DNA from: Fimenecus sp045543095
GTDB taxonomy: Bacteria; Bacillota; Clostridia; Oscillospirales; Acutalibacteraceae
Direction: 5' to 3'
Assembly: GCA_045543095.1 (NCBI GenBank)
Contig: JAZQMC010000006.1
Location: forward strand, 1 to 53,183
Length of the DNA stretch: 53,183 nt
Shown here: positions 9,586 to 17,438 of the stretch, piece by piece
Numbering within the stretch: the stretch's first letter is position 1
Layout of the letters: each line of letters begins with the position of its first letter
Translations under genes and position numbers: made by a program
Notes under the pieces: generated by a model
What the model saw: the letters and a program-made list of their open reading frames with translations, nothing else
Database searches by the model: none
What the model was told of the DNA's origin: nothing

Positions 9586-10266
9586 TTATGCGAAGAAAAG
9601 TTCTGAAAGTGTCATTGGGTCGATGTATTTGCCATCTTTATAAACACGCATATTACCTGATGCAATTTCATCGATAAGCATTACATTACCATCAGCATCA
9701 TATCCAAACTCAAATTTGATGTCGTAAAGAACAAGTCCTTTTTCTTTAAGGTCATCAGCAACAATCTGAGTAATTTTCTGTGTCATTTCTTTAATATCAT
9801 CATACTGTTTGTCTGACATAACACCAAGAGCAACAAGAGCATCTTTAATTACAAGTGGGTCACCCTTTTCGTCATTCTTGAATGTCATTTCAACATAAGC
9901 AGGAAGGTCTGCACCTTCCTCAATATAGTCACCATAGCGACGGATAAAGCTACCAACAGCCTTATGACGGCAAATAACTTCAAGACCGTGACCAAATACC
10001 TTTGCAGGAAGAACTTCCATTGTTGTATCTTCAAGGTTAGCATTTACATAGTGAGTTTTAATGCCTGCTGCATTAACTTTTTCAAAGAAATAGATTGACA
10101 TACGAAGGTTAACATCACCAACACCATCAATAGTAAGACCTACTGAATTTTCGCCTGGGTCAAACACGCCGTCTTTACCGGTGCAGTCATCTTTGAATTT
10201 AAGAAGACAGTTACCGTTTTCAAGCTTAAATACGTCCTTAGTTTTACCTGTGTAAATTTTTTCCAT
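9586..10266 (-). CDS. purC: SAICAR synthetase
   Basis: PurC condenses CAIR with aspartate using ATP. It has 226 residues, typical of the short bacterial form. Recognisable blocks are IYTGKTKDVFKLENG at the N-terminus, VICRHKAVGSFIRRYG near residue 95 and DIKFEFGYDADGNVMLIDEI near residue 182. It lies 30 bases after purE and 12 bases before the purF-like gene, inside the pur operon. The lyase PurB that acts on its product is not in this window. Confidence 0.95.
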   Translation of the reverse strand: MEKIYTGKTKDVFKLENGNCLLKFKDDCTGKDGVFDPGENSVGLTIDGVGDVNLRMSIYFFEKVNAAGIKTHYVNANLEDTTMEVLPAKVFGHGLEVICRHKAVGSFIRRYGDYIEEGADLPAYVEMTFKNDEKGDPLVIKDALVALGVMSDKQYDDIKEMTQKITQIVADDLKEKGLVLYDIKFEFGYDADGNVMLIDEIASGNMRVYKDGKYIDPMTLSELFFA

Positions 10267-10296
10267 GGTTATTACTCCTTTATGTAAATAAAAAAT

Positions 10297-10791
10297 TTAT
10301 GAATTTAATTTTGACATAACGTCTGCATCTTTTTTAAGAACTACTTCAGCAGCATCTCTTCTCATTTTATCAAGTTTATCTGCAAGTTCCTTATCTTCAA
10401 CAGCAATAATTTGTGCAGCAAGTAAAGCGGCATTAGCACCACCGTTAATTGCAACAGTTGCAACAGGAATACCTGATGGCATCTGTACTGTAGAAAGAAG
10501 AGCATCCATACCGTCAAGATATGACGAAGCACAAGGAATACCGATTACTGGTAATGTTGTGTTTGCTGCAACAGCACCTGCAAGATGTGCAGCCATACCC
10601 GCCGCAGCAATAAGTGCTCCATATCCGTTTACTCTTGCATTCATTGAAAAATCACGAGCTTGTTCAGGTGTTCTATGAGCAGAATAAATATTTACTGTAT
10701 ATGGAATACCTAATTCATCCAAAACAGCAGTTGCTTTTTTAATAATAGGAAGGTCACTGTCACTTCCCATAACAATACCAACTTTTTTCAT
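10297..10791 (-). CDS. purE: 5-(carboxyamino)imidazole/AIR carboxylase PurE, probably class II
   Basis: First gene of the pur operon. The start is the ATG at 10791, with a GGAGG site 5 bases upstream; the open frame runs further up only through the terminator. The 164-residue product has MGSDSDLP near residue 8, SAHRTPE near residue 42, LIAAAGMAAHLAG near residue 70 and STVQMPSGIPVATVAI near residue 108. AAGMAAHLAG resembles class II PurE (direct AIR carboxylase using CO2) rather than the class I AGGAAHLPG type that needs PurK. No purK is present in the operon, which agrees with class II. Expression should be controlled by the ZTP riboswitch just upstream. Confidence 0.93.
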   Translation of the reverse strand: MKKVGIVMGSDSDLPIIKKATAVLDELGIPYTVNIYSAHRTPEQARDFSMNARVNGYGALIAAAGMAAHLAGAVAANTTLPVIGIPCASSYLDGMDALLSTVQMPSGIPVATVAINGGANAALLAAQIIAVEDKELADKLDKMRRDAAEVVLKKDADVMSKLNS

Positions 10792-10811
10792 AACTACCTC
10801 CATAAAATTAC

Positions 10812-10853
10812 AAAAGGACAGTCCTATCCTGAAAAATTCAAGTAGAACTGCCC
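10812..10853 (-). terminator. Intrinsic terminator of the ZTP riboswitch expression platform
   Basis: Reading the minus strand, the arms GGGCAGTTCTA (10853-10843) and TAGGACTGTCC (10826-10816) can form an 11-pair stem with two G-U pairs, followed by TTTTG. The first arm uses the GGGCAG of the aptamer's conserved 3' strand, so ligand-bound aptamer and terminator are mutually exclusive. The purE start lies 21 bases downstream. Confidence 0.88.
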
Positions 10854-10923
10854 AGACGGTCGGCAAAATATTTTCTTACCGTGCTCCTCTGTGGTGCTCC
10901 ACATAATTCCGTCAGTCACACGG
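10848..10923 (-). ncRNA. ZTP (pfl) riboswitch aptamer
   Basis: The minus strand carries the pfl consensus. P1 is CCGTG (10923-10919) paired with CACGG (10883-10879). GTGACTGACGG follows P1's 5' arm, then a P2-like hairpin TGTGG-AGCA-CCACA, then GAGGAGC. The 3' element is CCGTCTGGGCAG (10859-10848). The pseudoknot pairs GACGG with CCGTC, a base-pair-preserving change from the more usual GGCGG/CCGCC. ZTP riboswitches sense ZMP/ZTP, which rise when 10-formyl-THF is short, and turn on purine and folate genes. Position directly ahead of purE supports the call strongly. Confidence 0.9.
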
Positions 10924-10942
10924 TTATTAAATAACATAAAAT

Positions 10943-10971
10943 ATTATATATTTTTTGTAGAATTATGTCAA
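10943..10971 (-). promoter_or_regulatory. Promoter of the pur operon
   Basis: Perfect -35 TTGACA (10971-10966) and -10 TATAAT (10948-10943) are separated by 17 bases on the minus strand. The predicted start of transcription, near 10936, lies about a dozen bases before the riboswitch, so the aptamer is at the 5' end of the leader. Confidence 0.88.
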
Positions 10972-11046
10972 TTAAATAACCTTTATAAAATCGTTATTCA
11001 TATAACAAAAATATTGTAATATTAAAAAGAATTTTTGTGTATTTTT

Positions 11047-11463
11047 TTACTCAGCTTTGCTTTCACAATAGAGACATCTATAAACTCTGTTCTCTTTATC
11101 CTTTAAAACAAAAATATTGGGCAATTCCTGTTCAACTGTTGTAATACATCTTGGATTTTTGCATTTTATTACATTTTCAATTCTTTCAGGTACATCAATA
11201 TTCTGTCTTTTTGCGAGTTTACCGTCTTTTATTATATTGACTGTTACTCCCGGGTCAACATAGCCCAAGGCATCAAAATTAATATCGATTACTTTATCAA
11301 CCTTAATGATGTCTTTTCTTCCCATTTTAACGCTTTCAGCATTCTGAATAAGTGCAACCTGACAATCGAGATTATCAAGGCCTAACAGATTATAAAGAAT
11401 CATTCCGTTGCCTGCTGTAATGTGGTCAAGCACAATGCCATCTTTTATTTGTCCGATAATCAT
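11047..11463 (-). CDS. pyrI: Aspartate carbamoyltransferase regulatory subunit
   Basis: PyrI binds nucleotides and holds ATCase catalytic trimers together. The 138-residue chain has the allosteric domain (VLDHITAGNGMILYNLLGL near residue 11) and a C-terminal zinc site built from CKNPRC near residue 105 and CLYC near residue 131, the four-cysteine pattern of the family. The ATG overlaps the pyrB stop by one base (TAATG). It is the last gene of the pyr operon. No good terminator was found before the pur promoter, only AT-rich weak pairing, so some read-through into pur is possible. Confidence 0.94.
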   Translation of the reverse strand: MIIGQIKDGIVLDHITAGNGMILYNLLGLDNLDCQVALIQNAESVKMGRKDIIKVDKVIDINFDALGYVDPGVTVNIIKDGKLAKRQNIDVPERIENVIKCKNPRCITTVEQELPNIFVLKDKENRVYRCLYCESKAE

Positions 11464-12377
11464 TACTTAACCCCCAATAATTTCATAATAAGTGCCATTC
11501 TGATAAATTTACCATTATTAACCTGCTTAAAATAACAAGCACGAGGGTCTTTATCTACAGCAACTGATATTTCATTAACTCGTGGAAGCGGATGCATTAT
11601 TGTTAAATCGGCTTTCGCATTTTCAAGCTTTTGCGGAGTAAGAATGTAGCTGTCTTTAAGACGTATATAATCCTGCTCGTTAAAAAATCTTTCTCTCTGA
11701 ACTCTTGTCATATAAAGAATATCAAGTTCAGGCATTACTTCTTCAAGCGATATTGTTTCAACATACTCAAGATTTTTGGCTTTAAGTTCAGTTTGCTTAA
11801 TGTATTCTGGCACTTTTAATTCTTCAGGTGAAATAAGTACAAATTTTACATTCTTGTATCTTGACATAGCACCAATAAGAGAATGAACTGTCCTGCCAAA
11901 TTTAAGGTCACCGCAAAAACCTATGGTAATGTTATCAAATCTGCCTTTTTCACGCTTAATTGTAAGCAAATCAGTAAGAGTCTGTGTTGGATGATTATGA
12001 CCACCGTCGCCAGCATTGATAACAGGAATATCCGTGTTCATAGATGCTACCATTGGGGCACCTTCTTTTGGGTGACGCATTGCAATAATATCTGCGTAAT
12101 ATCCGACTGTACGGATTGTATCAGCCACACTTTCACCTTTTGCGGATGACGAACTTTGTGCTTCAGAAAATCCAAGTACATTACCGCCAAGATTAAACAT
12201 CGCTGATTCAAAGCTAAGTCTTGTTCTTGTTGATGGTTCAAAGAAAAGTGTTGCAAGTATTTTACCTTTACACTTTTCAGAGTATTTTGCTGGATTATCT
12301 ATAATATCATTAGCTACTGCAATAAGCTCATCAATCTCATTAACAGAAAGCTCCTGAATATCAATAAGACTTCTCAT
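11463..12377 (-). CDS. pyrB: Aspartate carbamoyltransferase catalytic subunit
   Basis: PyrB forms carbamoyl aspartate, the first committed pyrimidine step. It has 304 residues. The carbamoyl-phosphate loop FFEPSTRTRLSFESA lies near residue 48, SSSAKGES near residue 77, GDGGHNHPTQTL near residue 127, and MHPLPRVNEI near residue 262. All are standard ATCase motifs. It is followed immediately by pyrI, so the enzyme should be the allosteric PyrBI holoenzyme. It lies 15 bases after pyrE. Confidence 0.96.
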   Translation of the reverse strand: MRSLIDIQELSVNEIDELIAVANDIIDNPAKYSEKCKGKILATLFFEPSTRTRLSFESAMFNLGGNVLGFSEAQSSSSAKGESVADTIRTVGYYADIIAMRHPKEGAPMVASMNTDIPVINAGDGGHNHPTQTLTDLLTIKREKGRFDNITIGFCGDLKFGRTVHSLIGAMSRYKNVKFVLISPEELKVPEYIKQTELKAKNLEYVETISLEEVMPELDILYMTRVQRERFFNEQDYIRLKDSYILTPQKLENAKADLTIMHPLPRVNEISVAVDKDPRACYFKQVNNGKFIRMALIMKLLGVK

Positions 12378-12392
12378 AATTTTCTTCCTTTT

Positions 12393-13046
12393 TTATTTAG
12401 CACCATTTACTTCAAGGTACTTTTTAATTCTTTCAACATTTTCAGCATTCTTTTCATCTTCTTCAAGATATTCAATAATATCATAGACATCAACAACTGA
12501 ATATACAGGGAACCCAAATTGTTCTTCAATTTCCTGCATAGCACCTTTTTCAGACTGACCCTTTTCTTTACGGTCAACCATAATGAATGTTGCAATTACC
12601 TTTGTGCCGTCAAGGTGCTTCAAGATGTCCATTGATTCACGGATAGCAGTACCGGCTGTGATAACATCCTCAATAATTACAATTTCTTCACCTGCTTCTG
12701 GGATATAGCCAACAAATGTACCGCCTTCGCCGTGGTCTTTTACTTCTTTACGATTGAAGAAAAATGGAACATTAAGTCCGTTCTTTGAAAGAGCAACTGC
12801 TGCAGAAATTGACAATGAAATTCCCTTATAAGCAGGACCATAAAGTACAGCTTGCTTTTTGCCAAGCTTATCGAAATATGCCTTTGCATAAAACTCGCCC
12901 ATTTTTGTAATCTGGTCACCTGTTTTAATCATACCTGCATTTACAAAGTAAGGAATTTTTCTACCACTTTTAGCAGTAAAGTCACCAAATTTAAGAACTC
13001 CTGCACTTTCTAAAAACTCTATAAATTCTCTCTTGTAAGCTTCCAT
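12393..13046 (-). CDS. pyrE: Orotate phosphoribosyltransferase
   Basis: PyrE transfers phosphoribose from PRPP to orotate, giving OMP. The 217-residue protein has the PRPP motif EIVIIEDVITAGTAIRES near residue 120 and YGPAYKGISLS near residue 69. GKKQAVLYGP and the flexible loop FNRKEVKDHGEGG are also typical. It sits between pyrF and pyrB on the same strand with gaps of only 12 to 15 bases, within one operon. Confidence 0.95.
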   Translation of the reverse strand: MEAYKREFIEFLESAGVLKFGDFTAKSGRKIPYFVNAGMIKTGDQITKMGEFYAKAYFDKLGKKQAVLYGPAYKGISLSISAAVALSKNGLNVPFFFNRKEVKDHGEGGTFVGYIPEAGEEIVIIEDVITAGTAIRESMDILKHLDGTKVIATFIMVDRKEKGQSEKGAMQEIEEQFGFPVYSVVDVYDIIEYLEEDEKNAENVERIKKYLEVNGAK

Positions 13047-13058
13047 TTTATTTTCTCC

Positions 13059-13757
13059 TTATCCAACAAATTCTGCAACGCATCTCTTATATGCTGCAAC
13101 AGGGTCAGCAGCTGCAGTAATCGGTCTGCCAACAACGATATAGTCAGAGCCTGCTTCCTTGGCTTTTTCAGGTGTCATAACACGAACCTGGTCACCAATA
13201 TCGCCGTCTGCAAAACGAATGCCAGGTGTAACTGTAACAAAATCTTTACCACATCTGTTGTGTACTTTATCAGCTTCAAGTGGTGAGCAAACAACACCAT
13301 CAAGACCTGCAATCTTTGCATTATGTGCATAGTGCATAACAACTTCGTCAATTGGCTCTTTTATAAGCAAATCTCTTTCCATTACTTCCTGACTTGTTGA
13401 TGTTAACTGTGTAACAGCAATAAGAATTGGTCTTGTACCGTCAGCACGAGTTAATCCTTCAAGAGCACCTTCCATCATAGGAATAGCACCACCTGCGTGA
13501 AGATTTGTCATATCAACATCAAGATTTGAAAGAACTGCCATTGATTTTTTAACTGTATTTGGAATATCATGAAGTTTAAGGTCAAGGAAAATTTTATGAC
13601 CTCTCGCTTTAATTTCCTTTACAATTGACGGACCTTCTGCATAATAAAGCTCCATACCGATTTTAACAAATGGTTTTACATCTGTGAACTTATCAAGAAA
13701 TGCCATAACATCAGCTTTACTTGAAAAATCACAAGCAATAATTACGTCCTTACCCAT
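13059..13757 (-). CDS. pyrF: Orotidine 5'-phosphate decarboxylase
   Basis: PyrF decarboxylates OMP to UMP. It has 232 residues, type 1 size. The catalytic Asp-Lys-x-x-Asp region is FLDLKLHDIPNT near residue 60. VTPGIRF near residue 176 and the phosphate-binding IVVGRPITAAADP near residue 208 complete the family pattern. Its ATG overlaps the pyrD stop by one base, so the two are probably translationally coupled. Confidence 0.95.
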   Translation of the reverse strand: MGKDVIIACDFSSKADVMAFLDKFTDVKPFVKIGMELYYAEGPSIVKEIKARGHKIFLDLKLHDIPNTVKKSMAVLSNLDVDMTNLHAGGAIPMMEGALEGLTRADGTRPILIAVTQLTSTSQEVMERDLLIKEPIDEVVMHYAHNAKIAGLDGVVCSPLEADKVHNRCGKDFVTVTPGIRFADGDIGDQVRVMTPEKAKEAGSDYIVVGRPITAAADPVAAYKRCVAEFVG

Positions 13758-14668
13758 TAGTGAGCGCCTCCTATAATTTCATTAATATCTTTAACATTAA
13801 GTTTTTCGAGTTCATTTGGCAAGTTTTCAATAATTGTCTTACAAGCGTAAGGGTCAACAAGATTTGCTGCACCAACCTGAACTGCAGTAGCACCTGCCAT
13901 CATCATTTCAATTACATCCTTTGCAGTTGAAACACCGCCCATGCCAATAATCGGAATTTTAACTGCATCGTAAACCTGATACACCATTCTGACTGCAACG
14001 GGGAAAATTGCAGAGCCTGAGAATCCACCCATTTTGTTAGCGATTACAGGCTGACGACGTTTAATATCAATTCTCATACCGAGTAGTGTGTTGATTAAGC
14101 TGATACCGTCTGCACCTGCTGACTCTGCAGCCTTTGCAATTGATACTATATCAGTAACATTAGGTGAAAGTTTGATAATAATTGGTTTTGTGGTAACAGA
14201 CTTAACCGCTTTAACAACCTTTTCGACCGCAGCAGGTTCAGTACCAAAGCTCATACCACCATTGTGAACATTGGGACAAGATACATTAACTTCAATCCAA
14301 CCAACTTGTTCACAAGCATCAATTTTTTCACAAGTATAAGCATACTCTTCAACTGAAAAACCGCTTACATTTGCCATAACAGGTTTATTGAAAACCTTTG
14401 CAAGCTTAGGTAGTTCTTCACTTATTACTTTATCAACACCAGGATTCTGAAGCCCAACAGAGTTAATCATACCTGCATTACATTCCGCGATTCTTGGTGT
14501 CGGATTACCAAAACGAGGTTCTTTTGTAGTACCTTTAAAAGAAAATGTTCCAAGAATATTTATATCATAAAGTTCTGCAAACTCATAACCGAAACCATAA
14601 GTACCACTTGCAGGAATTATGGGGTTATCAATTTCAATTCCGAGAAGATTAACTTTTGTGTTTACCAT
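13757..14668 (-). CDS. pyrD: Dihydroorotate dehydrogenase, class 1B catalytic subunit
   Basis: PyrD oxidises dihydroorotate to orotate with FMN. It has 303 residues. GTYGFGYEF near residue 17, NSVGLQNPG near residue 68, and EVNVSCPNVHNGG near residue 127 contain the active-site Cys typical of class 1 enzymes. GMGGVSTAKDVIEMMMAGA near the C-terminus binds FMN phosphate. The pyrK start region overlaps this gene's start by 7 bases, and the adjacent PyrK marks it as the NAD-dependent 1B form found in anaerobic Gram-positives. Confidence 0.95.
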   Translation of the reverse strand: MVNTKVNLLGIEIDNPIIPASGTYGFGYEFAELYDINILGTFSFKGTTKEPRFGNPTPRIAECNAGMINSVGLQNPGVDKVISEELPKLAKVFNKPVMANVSGFSVEEYAYTCEKIDACEQVGWIEVNVSCPNVHNGGMSFGTEPAAVEKVVKAVKSVTTKPIIIKLSPNVTDIVSIAKAAESAGADGISLINTLLGMRIDIKRRQPVIANKMGGFSGSAIFPVAVRMVYQVYDAVKIPIIGMGGVSTAKDVIEMMMAGATAVQVGAANLVDPYACKTIIENLPNELEKLNVKDINEIIGGAH

Positions 14669-15396
14669 ATTATCTCCTCCCTTGTGAGTACCGGACCATC
14701 TTTACAGATTCTCTTGTTACCATATTTTGTCTTGCATGAACAACCCATACAAGCACCGAATCCACAACCCATTCTTTCTTCAAAACTGTATTGACCACTT
14801 GTTGTTGCAGTTGATTCAATAGCCTTAAACATCGGCATTGGGCCACAAGTAAAGAAATATGAGTAATCTGTATCTTTAAGTGCATCTGTAACAAAACCTT
14901 TGATACCATAAGAGCCATCGACAGTTGTTACCTTTACATCAGCACCGAGCTTTTTAAATTCATCTTCATAGAAGATTTCCTCTTTTTTATTAAAGCCAAG
15001 GATTACTGTTACACGCTTGCCTTCTTTAATGAGTTTTTTGCAAAGATTGTACATTGGTGGCACACCAACACCGCCACCGATAAGCACGGGCTTGTCCAAT
15101 GATTTTAAAGTATCAAAACCATTACCCAAACCACAAAGAACATCAAGCTTTTCACCTTCGTTCATCTTACTCATAACTTCAGTACCTTCGCCTACCACCT
15201 TATAGATTATAGTAATAGTTGAGTCATCATAATCACATATTGAAATAGGACGACGAAGATAAAAGCCATCAAGTTTAATATTTATAAACTGACCCGGTGC
15301 AGTAATTGAGCTTGTATCACCTATAAGTACCATTTCAAAAATGTTATCAGTCAATTTTTTATTGGATTTAATTTCATAAAAACCCTGATACATCAT
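14662..15396 (-). CDS. pyrK: Dihydroorotate dehydrogenase electron transfer subunit
   Basis: PyrK carries FAD and a 2Fe-2S cluster and passes electrons from PyrD to NAD+. It has 244 residues. The FAD-binding motif RRPISICDY lies near residue 49, the NAD-binding GGGVGVPPMYNLCKKL near residue 108, and the cluster cysteines in MGCGFGACMGCSC near residue 213, with a further Cys in RICKDGPV. It overlaps pyrC by four bases (ATGA) and pyrD by seven, an arrangement implying coupled translation of pyrC, pyrK and pyrD. Confidence 0.95.
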   Translation of the reverse strand: MMYQGFYEIKSNKKLTDNIFEMVLIGDTSSITAPGQFINIKLDGFYLRRPISICDYDDSTITIIYKVVGEGTEVMSKMNEGEKLDVLCGLGNGFDTLKSLDKPVLIGGGVGVPPMYNLCKKLIKEGKRVTVILGFNKKEEIFYEDEFKKLGADVKVTTVDGSYGIKGFVTDALKDTDYSYFFTCGPMPMFKAIESTATTSGQYSFEERMGCGFGACMGCSCKTKYGNKRICKDGPVLTREEIIW

Positions 15397-16658
15397 TTAT
15401 CCTCCCATACAATGTTACCATTACAAATTGTCATTTTACATTTACCGTAAACCTCTGCACCTTCAAATGGAGTACTCTTACCCTTTGAAAGGAACTCGTC
15501 AGGGTTTACAACATATTTGTCATTCAAATCAAAAACTGTTAAATCAGCTTTATTTCCTACTTTAATTTCGCTACCTATGTTAAACCTTTTGTTAGCATTA
15601 ATTGAAAGTAATTCAACAAGCTTTTCAAGTGAAATAATATTTGTTTTAACAAAATGAGTGTACATCACAGGAAATGCTGTTTCAATGCCAACAACGCCCA
15701 TATTACTCTTTTCAAGACCTTTGCTTTTTTCTTCTGCACTGTGTGGAGCATGGTCAGTTGCAATCATATCAATAGTGCCATCTAATACTCCTTGAATAAG
15801 TGCTTTTTTATCACTTTCATCACGGAGTGGCGGATTCATTTTAAATCTGCCGTGCTCTTGTAAATCCTTATCAGAAAGAACAAGATAATGCGGTCCGGTT
15901 TCGCAAGTAATATCTACACCGTCTTTTTTTGCCTGTCGAATTAAATCAACACTTTCTTTTGTTGATATGTGGCAAACATGGTATGCACAACCTGTCTGCT
16001 TTACAAGTTCAATATCTCTTTCAATCTGTTTCCATTCACTTTCAGAGCAAATACCTTTATGACCGTGTTCCTCCGCATATTTACCCTTGTGAATATAACC
16101 ACCATTAAGTAATTCATTGACTTCACAGTGTGCAACAATCATTTTATTGTTCGCTTTTGCTATTTGCATAGCATTACGCATCATTTCTTCACTTTGAACT
16201 CCCCTGCCGTCATCGGAATATGCAATGCACATATCTTTCATTAAGGCTAAATCAGAAAGTATTTCACCCATCTGATTAACAGTAATTGATGCGTATGGAT
16301 AAACATTAATAACAGCATCTCTGTCAATTATATCAATTTGCTCTTGTAAATGTGGTATTGAATCTGGTACAGGGTTTAAATTAGGCATTGAGCAGACTGA
16401 TGTATATCCGCCACGAGCAGAAGCCATTGTACCGGTCCTAATTGTTTCTTTATAAGAAAATCCCGGCTCACGCAGATGCACATGTACATCTGTAAAACCG
16501 GGAAAAACATAACAATTTTCATAATTATAGACAACATCAGCATCTTCAGGTGCTAATGAGGTAGAGATTTCGGCAATAATTCCGTCGCTAATTAAAATGT
16601 CACACTTTGTTAATTGTGAGTTGAAAAATACGGTTGCATTTTTAATTAACTGTTTCAT
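15393..16658 (-). CDS. pyrC: Dihydroorotase
   Basis: PyrC cyclises carbamoyl aspartate to dihydroorotate. The frame is open far upstream, but the ATG at 16658 has an AGGTGA site 5 bases away and gives a 421-residue protein beginning MKQLIKNATVF, as expected for this amidohydrolase. The metal motif DVHVHLREPG lies near residue 57, AHCEVNEL near residue 177, and the metal ligand motif ATDHAPHSAEEK near residue 302. First gene of the pyr operon, about 30 bases downstream of the predicted transcription start, too short a leader for a PyrR-type attenuator. Confidence 0.95.
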   Translation of the reverse strand: MKQLIKNATVFFNSQLTKCDILISDGIIAEISTSLAPEDADVVYNYENCYVFPGFTDVHVHLREPGFSYKETIRTGTMASARGGYTSVCSMPNLNPVPDSIPHLQEQIDIIDRDAVINVYPYASITVNQMGEILSDLALMKDMCIAYSDDGRGVQSEEMMRNAMQIAKANNKMIVAHCEVNELLNGGYIHKGKYAEEHGHKGICSESEWKQIERDIELVKQTGCAYHVCHISTKESVDLIRQAKKDGVDITCETGPHYLVLSDKDLQEHGRFKMNPPLRDESDKKALIQGVLDGTIDMIATDHAPHSAEEKSKGLEKSNMGVVGIETAFPVMYTHFVKTNIISLEKLVELLSINANKRFNIGSEIKVGNKADLTVFDLNDKYVVNPDEFLSKGKSTPFEGAEVYGKCKMTICNGNIVWEDK

Positions 16659-16696
16659 TTTATCACCTGTAAAACAACTGAATATCATTCTATAAA

Positions 16697-16726
16697 ATAA
16701 TAACATATTTATATGTTGTATGTCAA
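16697..16726 (-). promoter_or_regulatory. Promoter of the pyr operon
   Basis: On the minus strand a perfect -35 TTGACA (16726-16721) is followed after 18 bases by -10 TATTAT (16702-16697). The predicted leader to the pyrC ATG is only about 30 bases. The promoter begins about 25 bases after the rubrerythrin terminator, so the operon should be transcribed independently of it. Confidence 0.75.
16702..16717. promoter_or_regulatory. Palindrome in the pyr promoter spacer, possible operator
   Basis: AACATAT-TT-ATATGTT is a perfect 7-2-7 inverted repeat lying between the -35 and -10 boxes and touching the -10. A bound regulator would block the polymerase. No regulator gene is adjacent, and the AT-rich composition makes chance occurrence possible. 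Confidence 0.35.
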
Positions 16727-16750
16727 TAAAATCAAGGCACAATATATGTA

Positions 16751-16780
16751 AAAAAGTGGAGTATAAAAACTCCACTTTTT
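16751..16780 (-). terminator. Intrinsic terminator after rubrerythrin
   Basis: The arms AAAAAGTGGAGT and ACTCCACTTTTT are perfect complements around a 6-base loop, 7 bases past the rubrerythrin stop. The T-run lies on the minus strand, and the stem is symmetric enough to work in both directions. Confidence 0.88.
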
Positions 16781-16787
16781 GTCGATT

Positions 16788-17327
16788 TTAATAATTTTCT
16801 ACTTTAACCATAAAATATGCTTTAGGATGAGCACACACAGGGCAAAGTTCAGGTGCTTCTTTTCCGATATGAACATGACCACAGTTTGAGCAAATCCACA
16901 TCATATCGCCATCACGTGAGAACACAAGGCCACCCTCAATATTGCTAAGCAATTTCTTATATCTTTCTTCATGGTCTTTTTCGATTTTAGCAACCATCTC
17001 AAAAAGTGCTGCAATGTGGTCGAAACCTTCTTCTTTTGCTACAACAGCAAATTCAGCATACATTTCTGTCCACTCATAATTTTCACCTGCAGCAGCATCC
17101 TTAAGATTTTCAACAGTTGTTGGAATACCGCCATCGTGAAGAAGTTTAAACCAGATTTTTGCATGTTCTTTTTCATTGTTTGCTGTTTCTTCAAAAATCT
17201 GTGCTATCTGAACATAGCCGTCTTTCTTAGCTTTTGATGCATAATATGTGTATTTGTTTCTCGCCTGTGACTCACCTGCAAAAGCAGTCATAAGATTAGC
17301 TTCAGTTCTTGAACCTTTAAGTTCCAT
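16788..17327 (-). CDS. rbr: Rubrerythrin, classical order (ferritin-like then rubredoxin)
   Basis: Rubrerythrin reduces hydrogen peroxide in anaerobes using a di-iron site and a rubredoxin-type iron. The ATG at 17327 has an AGGAG site and gives 179 residues starting MELKGSRTEANLM. The N-terminal ferritin-like domain supplies the di-iron ligands (AFAGESQARNKY, ETANNEKEHAKIW, KIEKDHEERY). The C-terminal rubredoxin domain has CSNCGHVHIG near residue 147 and CPVCAHPKAYF near residue 162. It is a single gene with its own terminator. A second rubrerythrin with reversed domain order is encoded at 40.3 kb beside perR. Confidence 0.95.
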   Translation of the reverse strand: MELKGSRTEANLMTAFAGESQARNKYTYYASKAKKDGYVQIAQIFEETANNEKEHAKIWFKLLHDGGIPTTVENLKDAAAGENYEWTEMYAEFAVVAKEEGFDHIAALFEMVAKIEKDHEERYKKLLSNIEGGLVFSRDGDMMWICSNCGHVHIGKEAPELCPVCAHPKAYFMVKVENY

Positions 17328-17411
17328 TAAAATCACTCCTTAAAAATTTATATTATTATTCTACCATATTTTTCAAAAAATACAACAAAATATAGAATTT
17401 TTTTTAAATTA

Positions 17412-17420
17412 TGTTATAAT
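17412..17420 (+). promoter_or_regulatory. Extended -10 promoter of trmO
   Basis: TGTTATAAT is a perfect extended -10 element on the plus strand; no convincing -35 lies 16 to 18 bases upstream. The predicted start near 17427 leaves only about a dozen bases to the ATG at 17439, so the leader is very short. Confidence 0.55.
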
Positions 17421-17438
17421 GTTCCCGAGGTGGAAAAT

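Noticed and set aside
10848..10923. Guanine/adenine or PRPP riboswitch ahead of purE
   Set aside because: The conserved GTGACTGACGG and CCGTCTGGGCAG elements and the pseudoknot match the ZTP class, not a purine aptamer.
16659..16700. PyrR-binding attenuator before pyrC
   Set aside because: The leader is only about 30 bases and has no terminator/antiterminator pairing.
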